Source of the DNA: Corynebacterium sp.
GTDB taxonomy: Bacteria; Actinomycetota; Actinomycetes; Mycobacteriales; Mycobacteriaceae
Direction: 5' to 3'
Assembly (NCBI RefSeq): GCF_030532965.1
Contig: NZ_JAUNKC010000010.1
Span: forward strand, 25,406 to 89,405
DNA: 64,000 bases
The notes under the pieces are model-generated. The model saw only the letters and a list, made by a program, of their open reading frames with translations. It did not search any database and was not told the origin of the DNA. The position numbers were made by a program, and so were the translations under genes. Shown here piece after piece: positions 35,187-43,244 of this stretch. Each line of letters begins with the position of its first letter. Position 1 is the first letter of the stretch.

Positions 35187-35812
35187 CTTTTCCTGTTTAC
35201 CGTAGACTTTGAAAACGCTCAAAGTCCGCTTTTGCGTCGGTGAACAAGATTCGAAGTTCGCAAGTTTCACCATTTGTTTTTCCTGGAGTTTAGGTTTTGG
35301 GTTCCAACAATTAGACTGCGAGCACTGTAACTATTCGTAACTTTATGAAGTGAACGGTTGCTGGCAGCTCGACGTCACGGGTTACAGTCAACGTTGGGAG
35401 AACGGTATTGGTGCTCGAACAGCACCACCTATGTGCCACGTTGTATGCGTGTGATCGCAGCTTTTCGAGGATCGGGTACCCACCCGGGTATCGACCAGCG
35501 ACGGTAGTCTATAACCGACTTCATTTTGCAGAGACAAAACCTCTTAACTTTTACCCCAACCTCTGGGATCCTAATCTTCATAGCGGAATTCGGTTCCCGG
35601 CCGTGTGGTGCAGCTGCGTTCTGAATCTGGTGAATAACGTGGCGGGGTGTACCTCCAGATTGGGCTGTGTATCGCCAAATAACGTCTGGAATGTATCTGA
35701 AGATGTGGCTTGAATCCCGCCGCCTGAGTGGTAGGGGTTAGTGTATTCGACGAAAAGCGTGTCTAACGTCTAGATTTTCTACCGAAGGCATGCATGGCAT
35801 GGTGGTACCTAA
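35187..35812. other. 626-bp gap without a convincing gene
   Basis: A hairpin GACTTTG (35205-35211) / CAAAGTC (35220-35226) followed by CGCTTTTG probably ends transcription of the coiled-coil gene. A 101-codon frame at 35408-35713 has no recognisable domain, no ribosome site and an unusual cysteine/asparagine-rich composition, so I do not call it. Nothing else identified. Confidence 0.5.
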
Positions 35813-36865
35813 TTACGGCACCACCCAAACTCCAAACCAAGCGATAGTCACGACAGCGGCTGAGGCCGTCACTCCCAGCACCACCGGTCGCGCCCCAGCA
35901 CGCCGCACATTGGGCCAGGTGACCTGCAATCCCTGTGCGACCATCGCGAGACAGAAAATAATTGTGCGCGCTGTATCTGTCACTGATAGCACGCTTTCAG
36001 GAATGGGTAACAGTGAACGGCACAACACCAGAATGATAAAACACGCCAGAAAACCAGGAACTAAGTGTCTACCTGTTGTGTGGTGTCCGCGCTGGGTAAA
36101 ACCGATTAGAACCACAACTGGGGCTAATAAAAGTACACGTCCAAGCTTGGCTGCTACCGCAATTGGTAATACGGTGTCGCCGACAATGCTACCTGCGGCA
36201 ACTGTTTGGCTCACCTCGTGGGTGGTGGCACCAATGAGTAAACCGGCGGGAGTGGCTTCCCAACCGGACACAATCGCTGGCGCGAGTACGATCATGATTG
36301 TGCCAAATACTGTTATAACTGCGATGGCGGTGGCACATTCGTGTTGCCGTTTAGTACCAAGAACCGCATACGTTGCTGCGATGGCGGACGCGCCACAAAT
36401 GGAACAGCCAGCACCTATCAATAGGGACTGGCTATGTGACAACCTCAGTAATTTGCCACATACAAGCGCGGTGCTGAATCCGCCGATAACCACAGTGGCA
36501 ATAATCGTGAGAGATTGCCAGCCTAAACTGGTAATTGCGCTAAATGGGATGCTTAAACCGAGGAGCGCAACCCCTATTTTCAACAATTGTGAACCGCACA
36601 TCTGAACCCCGGGGAACATTCGCCTGGACGGTTGCCAAACATTTGCGGCAATACAGCCGACAACAATCGCAATCAGAAGTAACGAAGAGCCGCCTAGGAT
36701 CGAAAGCACAAGCGCATGTGTTCCCGCAGTGACGATAGCTAAACCAGCACACAACAACACACCGGGTAGCAGGAGAGAAACCTTCGTTATCCACTTTTTT
36801 GTACCAACAGACGACGTTCGTTGATTGTGTTTTTCGCGGGCGAACCACTCACTATTGCCATTCAC
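35813..36865 (-). CDS. YeiH-family putative inner-membrane transporter
   Basis: A 350-aa membrane protein with about ten hydrophobic helices and the UPF0324/YeiH signatures GSSLLLIAIVVGCIAANVWQ, LLKIGVALLGLSI, LLIGAGCSICGASAIAATYAV and IGATTHEVSQTVAAG. Family members are called putative sulfate exporters, but transport has rarely been shown. The usual divergently transcribed LysR regulator is not next to it here. Start at 36865 ATG, the first in frame. Confidence 0.88.
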   Translation of the reverse strand: MNGNSEWFAREKHNQRTSSVGTKKWITKVSLLLPGVLLCAGLAIVTAGTHALVLSILGGSSLLLIAIVVGCIAANVWQPSRRMFPGVQMCGSQLLKIGVALLGLSIPFSAITSLGWQSLTIIATVVIGGFSTALVCGKLLRLSHSQSLLIGAGCSICGASAIAATYAVLGTKRQHECATAIAVITVFGTIMIVLAPAIVSGWEATPAGLLIGATTHEVSQTVAAGSIVGDTVLPIAVAAKLGRVLLLAPVVVLIGFTQRGHHTTGRHLVPGFLACFIILVLCRSLLPIPESVLSVTDTARTIIFCLAMVAQGLQVTWPNVRRAGARPVVLGVTASAAVVTIAWFGVWVVP

Positions 36866-37112
36866 GGTTTATAAGTGTAAAACCACGGTGTGTTGTTGCG
36901 GGTCGAAACAGTACGAAATTGACCTCAGCGATCTTTCTGCACTAGAGTTTTTGGGGTTGTGTGCGCACAACAATAATGCTTTCCTGCGATTACACCGCCA
37001 CCGACTCAGGTCGACCGGTATGTCACATCGCAGGTAAAACCAAAAAGGGTTGAACCGGCCACATGAAAAGCATGTGGTGTCTGAACTGCCCAGTGACTAC
37101 AAGGAGCCAAAC

Positions 37113-37607
37113 ATGGCAGTAAAAATTAAGCTACAGCGCATGGGTAAGATCCGTACCCCACAGTACCGTGTGGTTATCGCCGATGCTCGTACCCGCCGCG
37201 ACGGCAAGGTCATTGAAAACATTGGCATCTACCAGCCAAAGGAAGAGCCTTCGCTGATCAAGATCGACTCCGAGCGCGTTCAGTACTGGTTGGGCGTTGG
37301 TGCACAGCCAACCGAGCCGGTTCTTGCTCTTTTGAAGGTCACCGGTGACTGGCAAAAGTTCAAGGGCCTGCCAGGTGCTGAAGGCACCCTGAAGGTTGCT
37401 GAGCCTAAGCCTTCCAAGTTGGAGCTGTTCAACCAGGCTCTCGCTGAGGCTAACGAAGGCCCAACCGCTGAGGCTATCACCGAGAAGAAGCGCAAGGCTA
37501 AGGAAGAGGCTGCTGCTAAGGCTGCCGCTGAAGCTGAGAAGGCTGCCAAGGCTGAAGCCGAGGCAGAAGGCGAAGCTGAAGCTGGCGAAGAAGCTGCTGC
37601 TGAGTAA
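37113..37607 (+). CDS. rpsP: 30S ribosomal protein S16
   Basis: The first 80 residues are standard S16 ([40 protein letters not shown]). The remainder is an alanine/glutamate/lysine-rich extension to residue 164, as is usual in high-GC Gram-positive bacteria. The true start is the ATG at 37113 with AAGGAG at 37101; the frame remains open upstream to 37050. First gene of the rpsP-rimM-trmD set. A strong terminator follows immediately, so rimM is probably transcribed separately. Confidence 0.96.
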   Translation: MAVKIKLQRMGKIRTPQYRVVIADARTRRDGKVIENIGIYQPKEEPSLIKIDSERVQYWLGVGAQPTEPVLALLKVTGDWQKFKGLPGAEGTLKVAEPKPSKLELFNQALAEANEGPTAEAITEKKRKAKEEAAAKAAAEAEKAAKAEAEAEGEAEAGEEAAAE

Positions 37608-37627
37608 TTCCTTCTTAAAAAGAAGAT

Positions 37628-37660
37628 ATCCGGTGGACGATGATCCACCGGATTTTTTAT
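37628..37660 (+). terminator. Rho-independent terminator after rpsP
   Basis: Perfect ten-base stem ATCCGGTGGA (37628-37637) / TCCACCGGAT (37644-37653), a six-base loop and a run of T. It lies between the convergent rpsP and cupin genes. Confidence 0.9.
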
Positions 37661-37684
37661 GCCCTTTTTACCGCGGTTTCGTTT

Positions 37685-38098
37685 CTAGTGCCGCTCACCA
37701 GTGAGCATGGTTAACAATAAAACATTCGTGGCGTCTGGGGCGTCGGCGGGGCAGTCGACGCGGTGGACCACGTGGTCGCTTAAGTGCAGGACCTTGCCGG
37801 GGCTAAGGGTGATGGTTTCGCCTTGGCAGCCAAAGGTCAAGGTTCCGGTGATGCATTGCACCGTGATGGGGTGGGCGGCTTTGTGCTCGGCGAGATACTG
37901 GCCGGGGGTGAACGTGAAGAGGATGATGTTCGCGCCGTCGCCTTGAAGTACCCGCTGAACGGCTGGCAGGTGGCCGGTTGGTTTGGCCTCGGGAGCCTCG
38001 GCGGTAACGTCAATGATGGTCATTGTGCCATCGTCGGTGGCTTCGGCATTGTAGGTTGCTGCGCCGAAAGTGTCGGGGGAATTGGTGGGGATGCTCAT
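37685..38098 (-). CDS. Small cupin-domain protein, 137 aa
   Basis: Single cupin barrel: FTPGQYLAEHKAAHPITVQC gives a cupin 1 motif with a histidine but not the full G-x5-HxH-x3-4-E-x6-G pattern, and LSPGKVLHLSDHVVHRVDC gives cupin 2 with histidines. Metal binding is plausible, substrate unknown. I start it at the ATG at 38098; a TTG nine bases upstream is in frame. It lies opposite to rpsP and rimM and divides that ribosomal set. Confidence 0.82.
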   Translation of the reverse strand: MSIPTNSPDTFGAATYNAEATDDGTMTIIDVTAEAPEAKPTGHLPAVQRVLQGDGANIILFTFTPGQYLAEHKAAHPITVQCITGTLTFGCQGETITLSPGKVLHLSDHVVHRVDCPADAPDATNVLLLTMLTGERH

Positions 38099-38166
38099 GG
38101 TTTTCAAGTGTAGCCACGGTTTGCGCGTGACGGCGGGGGTACAAAGGTTTGCTAGAGTTTAACCTC

Positions 38167-38670
38167 ATGGAATTGATGATCGGCCGGGTAATAAAGTCCC
38201 ACGGAATCAAGGGTGAAGTTGTGGTGGAAGTAACCACCGATGAGCCGGAGATTCGTTACGCGATTGGGGAAGTGCTGCACGGAAAGCAGGCTAAGAAACA
38301 ACACGTTCTTACCATTGCTGCAACTCGTCCGCACCAAGGGCGGTTGTTAGTGAAGTTTGCTGAGATTGATGACCGCACCACGGCTGATTCGCTGCGGGGT
38401 ACCCAGTTTTGGGCGGAAGCGCTGGAAATCGCCGATGATGAGGAAGCCTTCTACGACCATGAACTTGAGGGTTTGTCGGTGCTGGAAGACGGGGAAAAAA
38501 TCGGCGAAGTAACCGGGGTGATAAGCGGTCCGGCGGGCACGATTTTGGAGGTGACGCTGCTGAGCGGAAAAGAAGCCCTCGTTCCGTTCGTTTTCGATAT
38601 TGTGCCTGATGTTGATTTAGGCGCTGGCACCATAACCATCACCCCGCCTGAGGGACTTTTGGATCTATAG
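38167..38670 (+). CDS. rimM: Ribosome maturation factor RimM
   Basis: Assists 30S assembly by binding S19. The N-terminal beta barrel (MELMIGRVIKSHGIKGEVVV) is followed by a PRC-like domain (FYDHELEGLSVLEDGEKIGE, VPFVFDIVPDVDL). The ATG at 38167 matches the conserved family start; an in-frame TTG at 38149 would add six residues. It ends two bases before trmD, so the pair is translationally coupled. Confidence 0.95.
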   Translation: MELMIGRVIKSHGIKGEVVVEVTTDEPEIRYAIGEVLHGKQAKKQHVLTIAATRPHQGRLLVKFAEIDDRTTADSLRGTQFWAEALEIADDEEAFYDHELEGLSVLEDGEKIGEVTGVISGPAGTILEVTLLSGKEALVPFVFDIVPDVDLGAGTITITPPEGLLDL

Positions 38671-38672
38671 CG

Positions 38673-39545
38673 ATGATGCGGCTAGATGTAGTAACTATTT
38701 TCCCGGAGTATCTGGAACCATTGCGCCATGCGCTGTTGGGCAAGGCCATTGAACAAGGGATCATCAGCGTGGGGGTGCATGATCTGCGGCAATGGGCAAC
38801 GGATGTGCATAAGTCGGTGGACGATTCGCCGTATGGGGGTGGGCCGGGCATGGTGATGAAACCCACCGTGTGGGGGCCTGCGCTTGACGACGTCCGGTTG
38901 GGTACCGGGCCGGTGGCAATTGCCCAACCGCTTGCATCGGCGTCACCACATGTGGATAAGCCCCGCCACGACGATAAAGCAGGGGTGCAGCCAACTGGTT
39001 ATCCTGATGCGGCGGAGTTTGAGCACGACGAGGATGAGTCGTTGCCGTTGCTGATCGTCCCGACCCCGGCGGGTAAGCCGTTTCGGCAAAGCGATGCACA
39101 GGCGTGGAGTAATGAGCGCCACATCGTCTTTGCTTGTGGTCGGTACGAGGGGATTGACCAACGGGTGATTGATGATGCGCGTCGGCATTATCGGGTGCGT
39201 GAGGTGTCAATCGGCGATTACGTGTTGATCGGGGGCGAGGTCGCGGTTTTGGTGATCGCGGAAGCGGTGGTTCGGTTGATTTCCGGAGTCTTGGGCAATA
39301 AATGTAGCCATGAGGAGGACAGTTTCTCCGATGGCCTATTGGAAGGACCTAGTTACACCAAGCCACGGGTGTGGCGGGATCTTGAGGTGCCGGAGGTTTT
39401 ATTGTCCGGCAACCACGCGAAAATTGATCGGTGGCGCAGGGATCAATCGTTGCTGCGGACCCAGGCGATGCGGCCGGAGCTTTTGGAAGAGATTGAATTA
39501 TCGGAAACGGATCGAAAGGTTTTAGGGTGTAGTGATGATGGATAA
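38673..39545 (+). CDS. trmD: tRNA (guanine-N1)-methyltransferase TrmD
   Basis: Methylates G37 of tRNAs using S-adenosylmethionine. Signatures: MRLDVVTIFPEYL, DDSPYGGGPGMVMKP, FACGRYEGIDQRV, SIGDYVLIGGEVAVLVI (trefoil-knot SAM site) and LLEGPSYTKPRVW. At 290 aa it is longer than E. coli TrmD (about 255) because of an insertion around residues 85-130 rich in histidine and aspartate. The first two codons are both ATG. It overlaps the next frame. Confidence 0.96.
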   Translation: MMRLDVVTIFPEYLEPLRHALLGKAIEQGIISVGVHDLRQWATDVHKSVDDSPYGGGPGMVMKPTVWGPALDDVRLGTGPVAIAQPLASASPHVDKPRHDDKAGVQPTGYPDAAEFEHDEDESLPLLIVPTPAGKPFRQSDAQAWSNERHIVFACGRYEGIDQRVIDDARRHYRVREVSIGDYVLIGGEVAVLVIAEAVVRLISGVLGNKCSHEEDSFSDGLLEGPSYTKPRVWRDLEVPEVLLSGNHAKIDRWRRDQSLLRTQAMRPELLEEIELSETDRKVLGCSDDG

Positions 39546-39570
39546 CAACACTGAGATCGGAGGTGGGGCG

Positions 39571-39945
39571 ATGGAGCAAGAAGACGTGTCGGTGGACTTG
39601 CATGTTTTGCTTACCGCAGCCCAGCTGACGGAATTCGAAGAGCGGGTGCAAGCTTCAGCATCGCCGGGGTTTGAGGTGCTGGCGGTGTTTTCTGCGGAGG
39701 AGAACTTCAGCTGCGAGCCGGACAATATGCTGGTCGCGCAATATGAGCAGCGTACCGGCAAGGTTCCGGTCACCGAAGCCGTCTACCGGGTCGTGGTGCA
39801 TGGGCGCCGGAGTTCTTCGCTTGTCGACGCCACCGCCGCCGTTGCCGACCAGCTGCCCGCTGATGCGCTGTGGTACGGCACTACAGTTTCTGGTTGGATT
39901 GACCCGGACGCGGTGGTCGGATGCGCGTTGGGGGATAACCACTAA
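39571..39945 (+). CDS. Unknown small protein downstream of trmD, 124 aa
   Basis: Not recognised. I choose the ATG at 39571 (MEQEDVSVDLHVLLTAAQL) because GGAGG lies seven to ten bases upstream, though the frame extends back into trmD at 39532. The protein has a central VYRVVVHGRRSSSLVDATA and ends AVVGCALGDNH, with an alpha/beta look and no signal peptide. It contains a 13-mer copy (39829). Probably cotranscribed with trmD. Confidence 0.7.
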   Translation: MEQEDVSVDLHVLLTAAQLTEFEERVQASASPGFEVLAVFSAEENFSCEPDNMLVAQYEQRTGKVPVTEAVYRVVVHGRRSSSLVDATAAVADQLPADALWYGTTVSGWIDPDAVVGCALGDNH

Positions 39946-40015
39946 AGTGCTCGTCGTCGCATTCTAATCATCAACGATTAACGGGTGCCCACACACGAAG
40001 ACGAAAACCAATCTA

Positions 40016-40043
40016 AAAGGCCGCAGTGAGAACTGTGGCCTTT
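40016..40043. terminator. Hairpin after the trmD unit
   Basis: AAAGGCCGCAGT (40016-40027) pairs with ACTGTGGCCTTT (40032-40043) with one G-U pair and a GAGA loop. It can act as a terminator in both directions because of the A/T ends of the stem; no separate T-run follows. Confidence 0.65.
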
Positions 40044-40159
40044 AACGCTATTCGGGACTGTGTGGCCGCGGTCAGTTGCTAGTCGACGGCAGTGGGAAGC
40101 GCGGCCGGAACGTCGAAAAGCAGCTGTTCAAAGCGTTAAACGGAGTTCTTCTCCACCAG

Positions 40160-40198
40160 TTGTTGACGCATCAACAAAACCGTGTTAGCATGCAGTCA
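40160..40198 (+). promoter_or_regulatory. Promoter with overlapping palindromic operator, leaderless transcript likely
   Basis: TTGACG (40163-40168) and TAGCAT (40186-40191), spaced 17 bp, form a near-consensus promoter. The transcription start would then fall at or next to the ATG at 40198, so translation would be leaderless. A perfect inverted repeat TTGTTGA (40160-40166) / TCAACAA (40171-40177) around CGCA covers the -35 hexamer, the expected position of a repressor site. Confidence 0.65.
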
Positions 40199-41334
40199 TG
40201 CAATTCGGAATATTTACAATTGGCGATGTAACCAAAGACCCAACAACAGGAACTATCCCAACGGAACAGGAGCGCATCCGCGCCACCATTAATTACGCGA
40301 AAAAGGCTGAAGAGGTCGGCCTGGACGTATTCGGCACCGGGCAGCACCACAACCCGCCCTTTATCGCGCCAGCGAATCCGCCGATCCTCATGGCGTACTT
40401 AGCCGCACAAACGGAAAAGCTGCGTTTTACCACCGCTACTACGCTAATAACCACCACCGATCCGGTGCGGATCGCCGAAGATTATGCCTATGTCCAACAC
40501 CTCACCGGCGGTCGGATCGACGTAATGCTGGGGCGGGGAAATACCGGACCGGTGTATCCCTGGTTTGGAAAAGACATCCGCAGCGCAATCCCGCTGGCGG
40601 TGGAGAATTACCACCTGGTTCGCAGGTTATGGCGGGAAGATGTAGTGGATTGGAACGGAAAATTCCGCACCCCACTGCAGTCTTTTACCAGCGCACCGCG
40701 CCCGCTAGATAACGTTGCGCCATTCGTGTGGCACGGCTCGATCCGGTCCAAAGAAATCGCGGAGCAGGCGGCGTATTACGGCGATGGCTTCTTCCACAAC
40801 AATATTTTCTGGAATATCGAGCACACCGCCGAAATGGTGAACCTGTACCGGCAACGGTTCGAACACTATGGGCACGGCGCCGCCGATCAAGCAATCGTCG
40901 GCTTGGGTGGGCAATTCTTCGCCGCGGAATCGGAGGCCGAGGCGAAGCGGCTGTACCGGCCATACTTCGATAACGCACCGGTCTACGGGCATGGGCCGTC
41001 GTTGGAGGAATTCTCCACCCTGACTCCGCTCACGGTCGGCACCCCGGAGCAGATCATCGACCGGTACCTAGGCTATGCCGACCATGTTGGTGACTTCCAA
41101 CGGCTGATGTTCCTTGTCGATCACGGTGGATTGCCGGAGCAGGTCGTCTTGGAACAGATTGAGATCCTCGGCACCGAGATCGTTCCGGTCCTTCGGAAAG
41201 AATTTGAAGGCCGCCGCCCGGCACACGTTCCTTCCGATCCGCCAACCCACCAAAGCCTGGTGGCTGCCGGGCCGGATTCGCCGCACCGTTTGGTCGCCCC
41301 GGCCGAATCCACTGCTGACGCCTCGACCCAGTAA
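40198..41334 (+). CDS. FMN-dependent luciferase-like monooxygenase, CE1758 family
   Basis: Class LLM flavin monooxygenase of 378 aa: MQFGIFTIGDVTKDPTTGTI, GTGQHHNPPFIAPANPPILM, TTDPVRIAEDYAYVQHL, GRGNTGPVYPWFGKD and the late LTVGTPEQIIDRYLGYADHVG. It matches the CE1758 family, which is known to be paired with a CE1759-type FMN reductase; such a reductase gene follows 40 bp downstream. The substrate is not known. It begins at an ATG that appears to be the first transcribed codon. Confidence 0.9.
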   Translation: MQFGIFTIGDVTKDPTTGTIPTEQERIRATINYAKKAEEVGLDVFGTGQHHNPPFIAPANPPILMAYLAAQTEKLRFTTATTLITTTDPVRIAEDYAYVQHLTGGRIDVMLGRGNTGPVYPWFGKDIRSAIPLAVENYHLVRRLWREDVVDWNGKFRTPLQSFTSAPRPLDNVAPFVWHGSIRSKEIAEQAAYYGDGFFHNNIFWNIEHTAEMVNLYRQRFEHYGHGAADQAIVGLGGQFFAAESEAEAKRLYRPYFDNAPVYGHGPSLEEFSTLTPLTVGTPEQIIDRYLGYADHVGDFQRLMFLVDHGGLPEQVVLEQIEILGTEIVPVLRKEFEGRRPAHVPSDPPTHQSLVAAGPDSPHRLVAPAESTADASTQ

Positions 41335-41374
41335 GGCGTAGCCTTTTAAAAAGTAGAACTTTTAGGAGGGTTAC

Positions 41375-42058
41375 ATGAAACGGCTTGTCGTGCTGAACGC
41401 TGGGGTATCTACTCCTTCGACAACGAAAATGCTAAGCCAGCGTATCTCCGGGGCGGTGGAAGCAGAAATTACTAATCGTGGGGAAGGGCTGGAGGTGGTC
41501 GATGTAGACATCAACACCTTTGTTACGGATCTCGCCACCGTCATGGCAACTGGGGTGTATCCGGCGAAGCTACGTGAGGTGCTGGATCAGGTCGCCACGG
41601 CGGATGCCCTGATAGCGGTTACTCCGGTGTTTAGCGCAAGCTATTCGGGTGTGTTCAAGATGTTCATCGATGTTCTTGACCAGCAAGCCTTGGTCGATAC
41701 CCCGATGATTATCGCCGCTACCGCTGGGACCGCCCGGCATTCATTGGTGCTGGAATACGCGATGCGCCCGTTGTTTGCCTACCTCAAGGCGATCGTCATG
41801 CCGACCGCAGTGTTTGCCGCCACTGACGATTTCGGTGCCGAATCGGAGCTTGAAGCCCGGATAGCAAAAGCGGCTCGGCAACTGGCGACCTATCTCGTCG
41901 AAAAGCCAGACGGGGAAGCGGGGCTAAGCCCAAACCTTGGCGCAACAGCGACGCGCGCCGAAACTATACAAATTGTGGGCTCTGAAGATTCATCCATAGG
42001 CGAAACTGGTTTCGTTCCATTTTCGCAAATGTTGCAGGGGTTAAGTGGGCACGACTAG
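41375..42058 (+). CDS. LLM-partnered FMN reductase, CE1759 family
   Basis: NAD(P)H-dependent flavin reductase of the flavodoxin fold, 227 aa, supplying reduced FMN to the preceding monooxygenase. Visible features: VVLNAGVSTPSTTKML (phosphate-binding loop), ADALIAVTPVFSASYSGVFK and the active-site loop followed by TPMIIAATAGTARHSLVLEY. AGGAGG lies just before the ATG. It ends convergently with jetD. Confidence 0.9.
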   Translation: MKRLVVLNAGVSTPSTTKMLSQRISGAVEAEITNRGEGLEVVDVDINTFVTDLATVMATGVYPAKLREVLDQVATADALIAVTPVFSASYSGVFKMFIDVLDQQALVDTPMIIAATAGTARHSLVLEYAMRPLFAYLKAIVMPTAVFAATDDFGAESELEARIAKAARQLATYLVEKPDGEAGLSPNLGATATRAETIQIVGSEDSSIGETGFVPFSQMLQGLSGHD

Positions 42059-42099
42059 TAACTGCAAATACGCTCACTTTTAATTGTCGATGTAGTTTC

Positions 42100-42139
42100 C
42101 CGCTGTACTACGCTTCGTGATCGTGGCGTAGTACAGCGG
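42100..42139. terminator. 14-bp perfect inverted repeat spanning the jetD stop
   Basis: CCGCTGTACTACGC (42100-42113) is the exact complement of GCGTAGTACAGCGG (42126-42139), with a 12-base loop. The jetD stop codon (42108-42110) is inside the left arm, so the last ten codons of jetD encode most of the hairpin. No T-run flanks it on either side, so it may be a bidirectional terminator or an mRNA 3' stabiliser for the two convergent genes. Confidence 0.6.
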
Positions 42140-43244
42140 CGGAAAAAGCATCGATCACCTCAGAAAATATTATCCTCTCTTGTTCAATGCGCAACCCTTC
42201 TACGATTATTTGGTCTAATGCTTCCGTTTCTTCTGGTGTTAAATTTCTGAAATTCCGTGCGGAGTAAGGCCTGTCGTGTACCGCCATACATTTCCACTTT
42301 TGCACTGTTTCGGCATCCATTAAAACACTGTGAACCGCATCATGGTGCTCGCGTAGGGCCGACAAAATGGCGAAACCATCAGTATCTAAATCACCAAAAT
42401 ACCAAACAATTGCCTGTTGAATTTCTGGAACTTTCATCATGCTTATCGCTTGATAACCGTGACCCCATATCGCAATGACGCCACTTCCTTCTGGGAAATC
42501 AGGAAAAGCTTCGAAAGTTTCTTGGTTTTCTACCATTGCAATATGTTGTGGTGGGGAAGCGAAAGCAGCAGCGCATTGATCTGCTGGGCAGCTTAGGTCG
42601 CGTAGTCGTGGGTGAAGCCGTAACGTCGGATCGAGAATTTTAAAAGAGATCCGTTGGGGATGGGACAACTGCAAACCTAATTCTGGACTGCCATACAGGG
42701 CTGTGATTAATCCACGGTGTTTTTCAACCCATTTGCTATGCATCCCAGTCAACGGCACAGCCCGGGGTGCTAAACCAGAATCAGGATTCTCGGTTAACCA
42801 TCGCACTAATGTTATGGCTAATTCACACTCATCAAGGGAGAATTTCCGCCACGTTGTCAAATGTTGGTGAATTCTTTCAACCGGTAAGTGTGCCCTCAAC
42901 AATTGAAATTTAGCTAACAGCTCACTCCAGTCTTCCGCGCAGCCGACTACCTCCGCAATACACTGAGCACCTGCTATTGTCACTCGGGCGGGAACCAGTT
43001 GATGCCCCAACCCAACACTTGACCAGTCGCGGGTTTCGAACGCCACCGAGGCCCAATCTACCTCTTCCCATTCCCGTATCCAGTCACGGACCTTGACTTG
43101 ATTGGTTAAAGCGAACTTACCGGTTGGTGGATGAAGCGGAAAGGACTTCTCAAGTTCCGGGTTATCCAATAGCGCAGAAAGATTATTGCGGTAAAAAACA
43201 AAAAACTTCGCCTTAATGTCGTTCGTACCCAGAAGCTTAACCAT
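42108..43244 (-). CDS. jetD: Wadjet nuclease subunit JetD (MksG)
   Basis: Toprim-domain nuclease of the Wadjet anti-plasmid system (DUF3322/DUF2220 architecture), 378 aa. The Toprim glutamate is in IAMVENQETFEAF (residues about 236-247) and the acidic pair in YFGDLDTDGF (about 282-291), so the active site looks intact. It overlaps the end of jetC by eight bases. In C. glutamicum the equivalent protein is MksG. The DNA is AT-richer than the surrounding core genes, as in the whole operon. Confidence 0.92.
   Translation of the reverse strand: MVKLLGTNDIKAKFFVFYRNNLSALLDNPELEKSFPLHPPTGKFALTNQVKVRDWIREWEEVDWASVAFETRDWSSVGLGHQLVPARVTIAGAQCIAEVVGCAEDWSELLAKFQLLRAHLPVERIHQHLTTWRKFSLDECELAITLVRWLTENPDSGLAPRAVPLTGMHSKWVEKHRGLITALYGSPELGLQLSHPQRISFKILDPTLRLHPRLRDLSCPADQCAAAFASPPQHIAMVENQETFEAFPDFPEGSGVIAIWGHGYQAISMMKVPEIQQAIVWYFGDLDTDGFAILSALREHHDAVHSVLMDAETVQKWKCMAVHDRPYSARNFRNLTPEETEALDQIIVEGLRIEQERIIFSEVIDAFSAAVLRHDHEA

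Noticed and set aside
35408-35713. 101-codon plus-strand frame in a long gap
   Set aside because: No ribosome site, no recognisable domain and an atypical composition.
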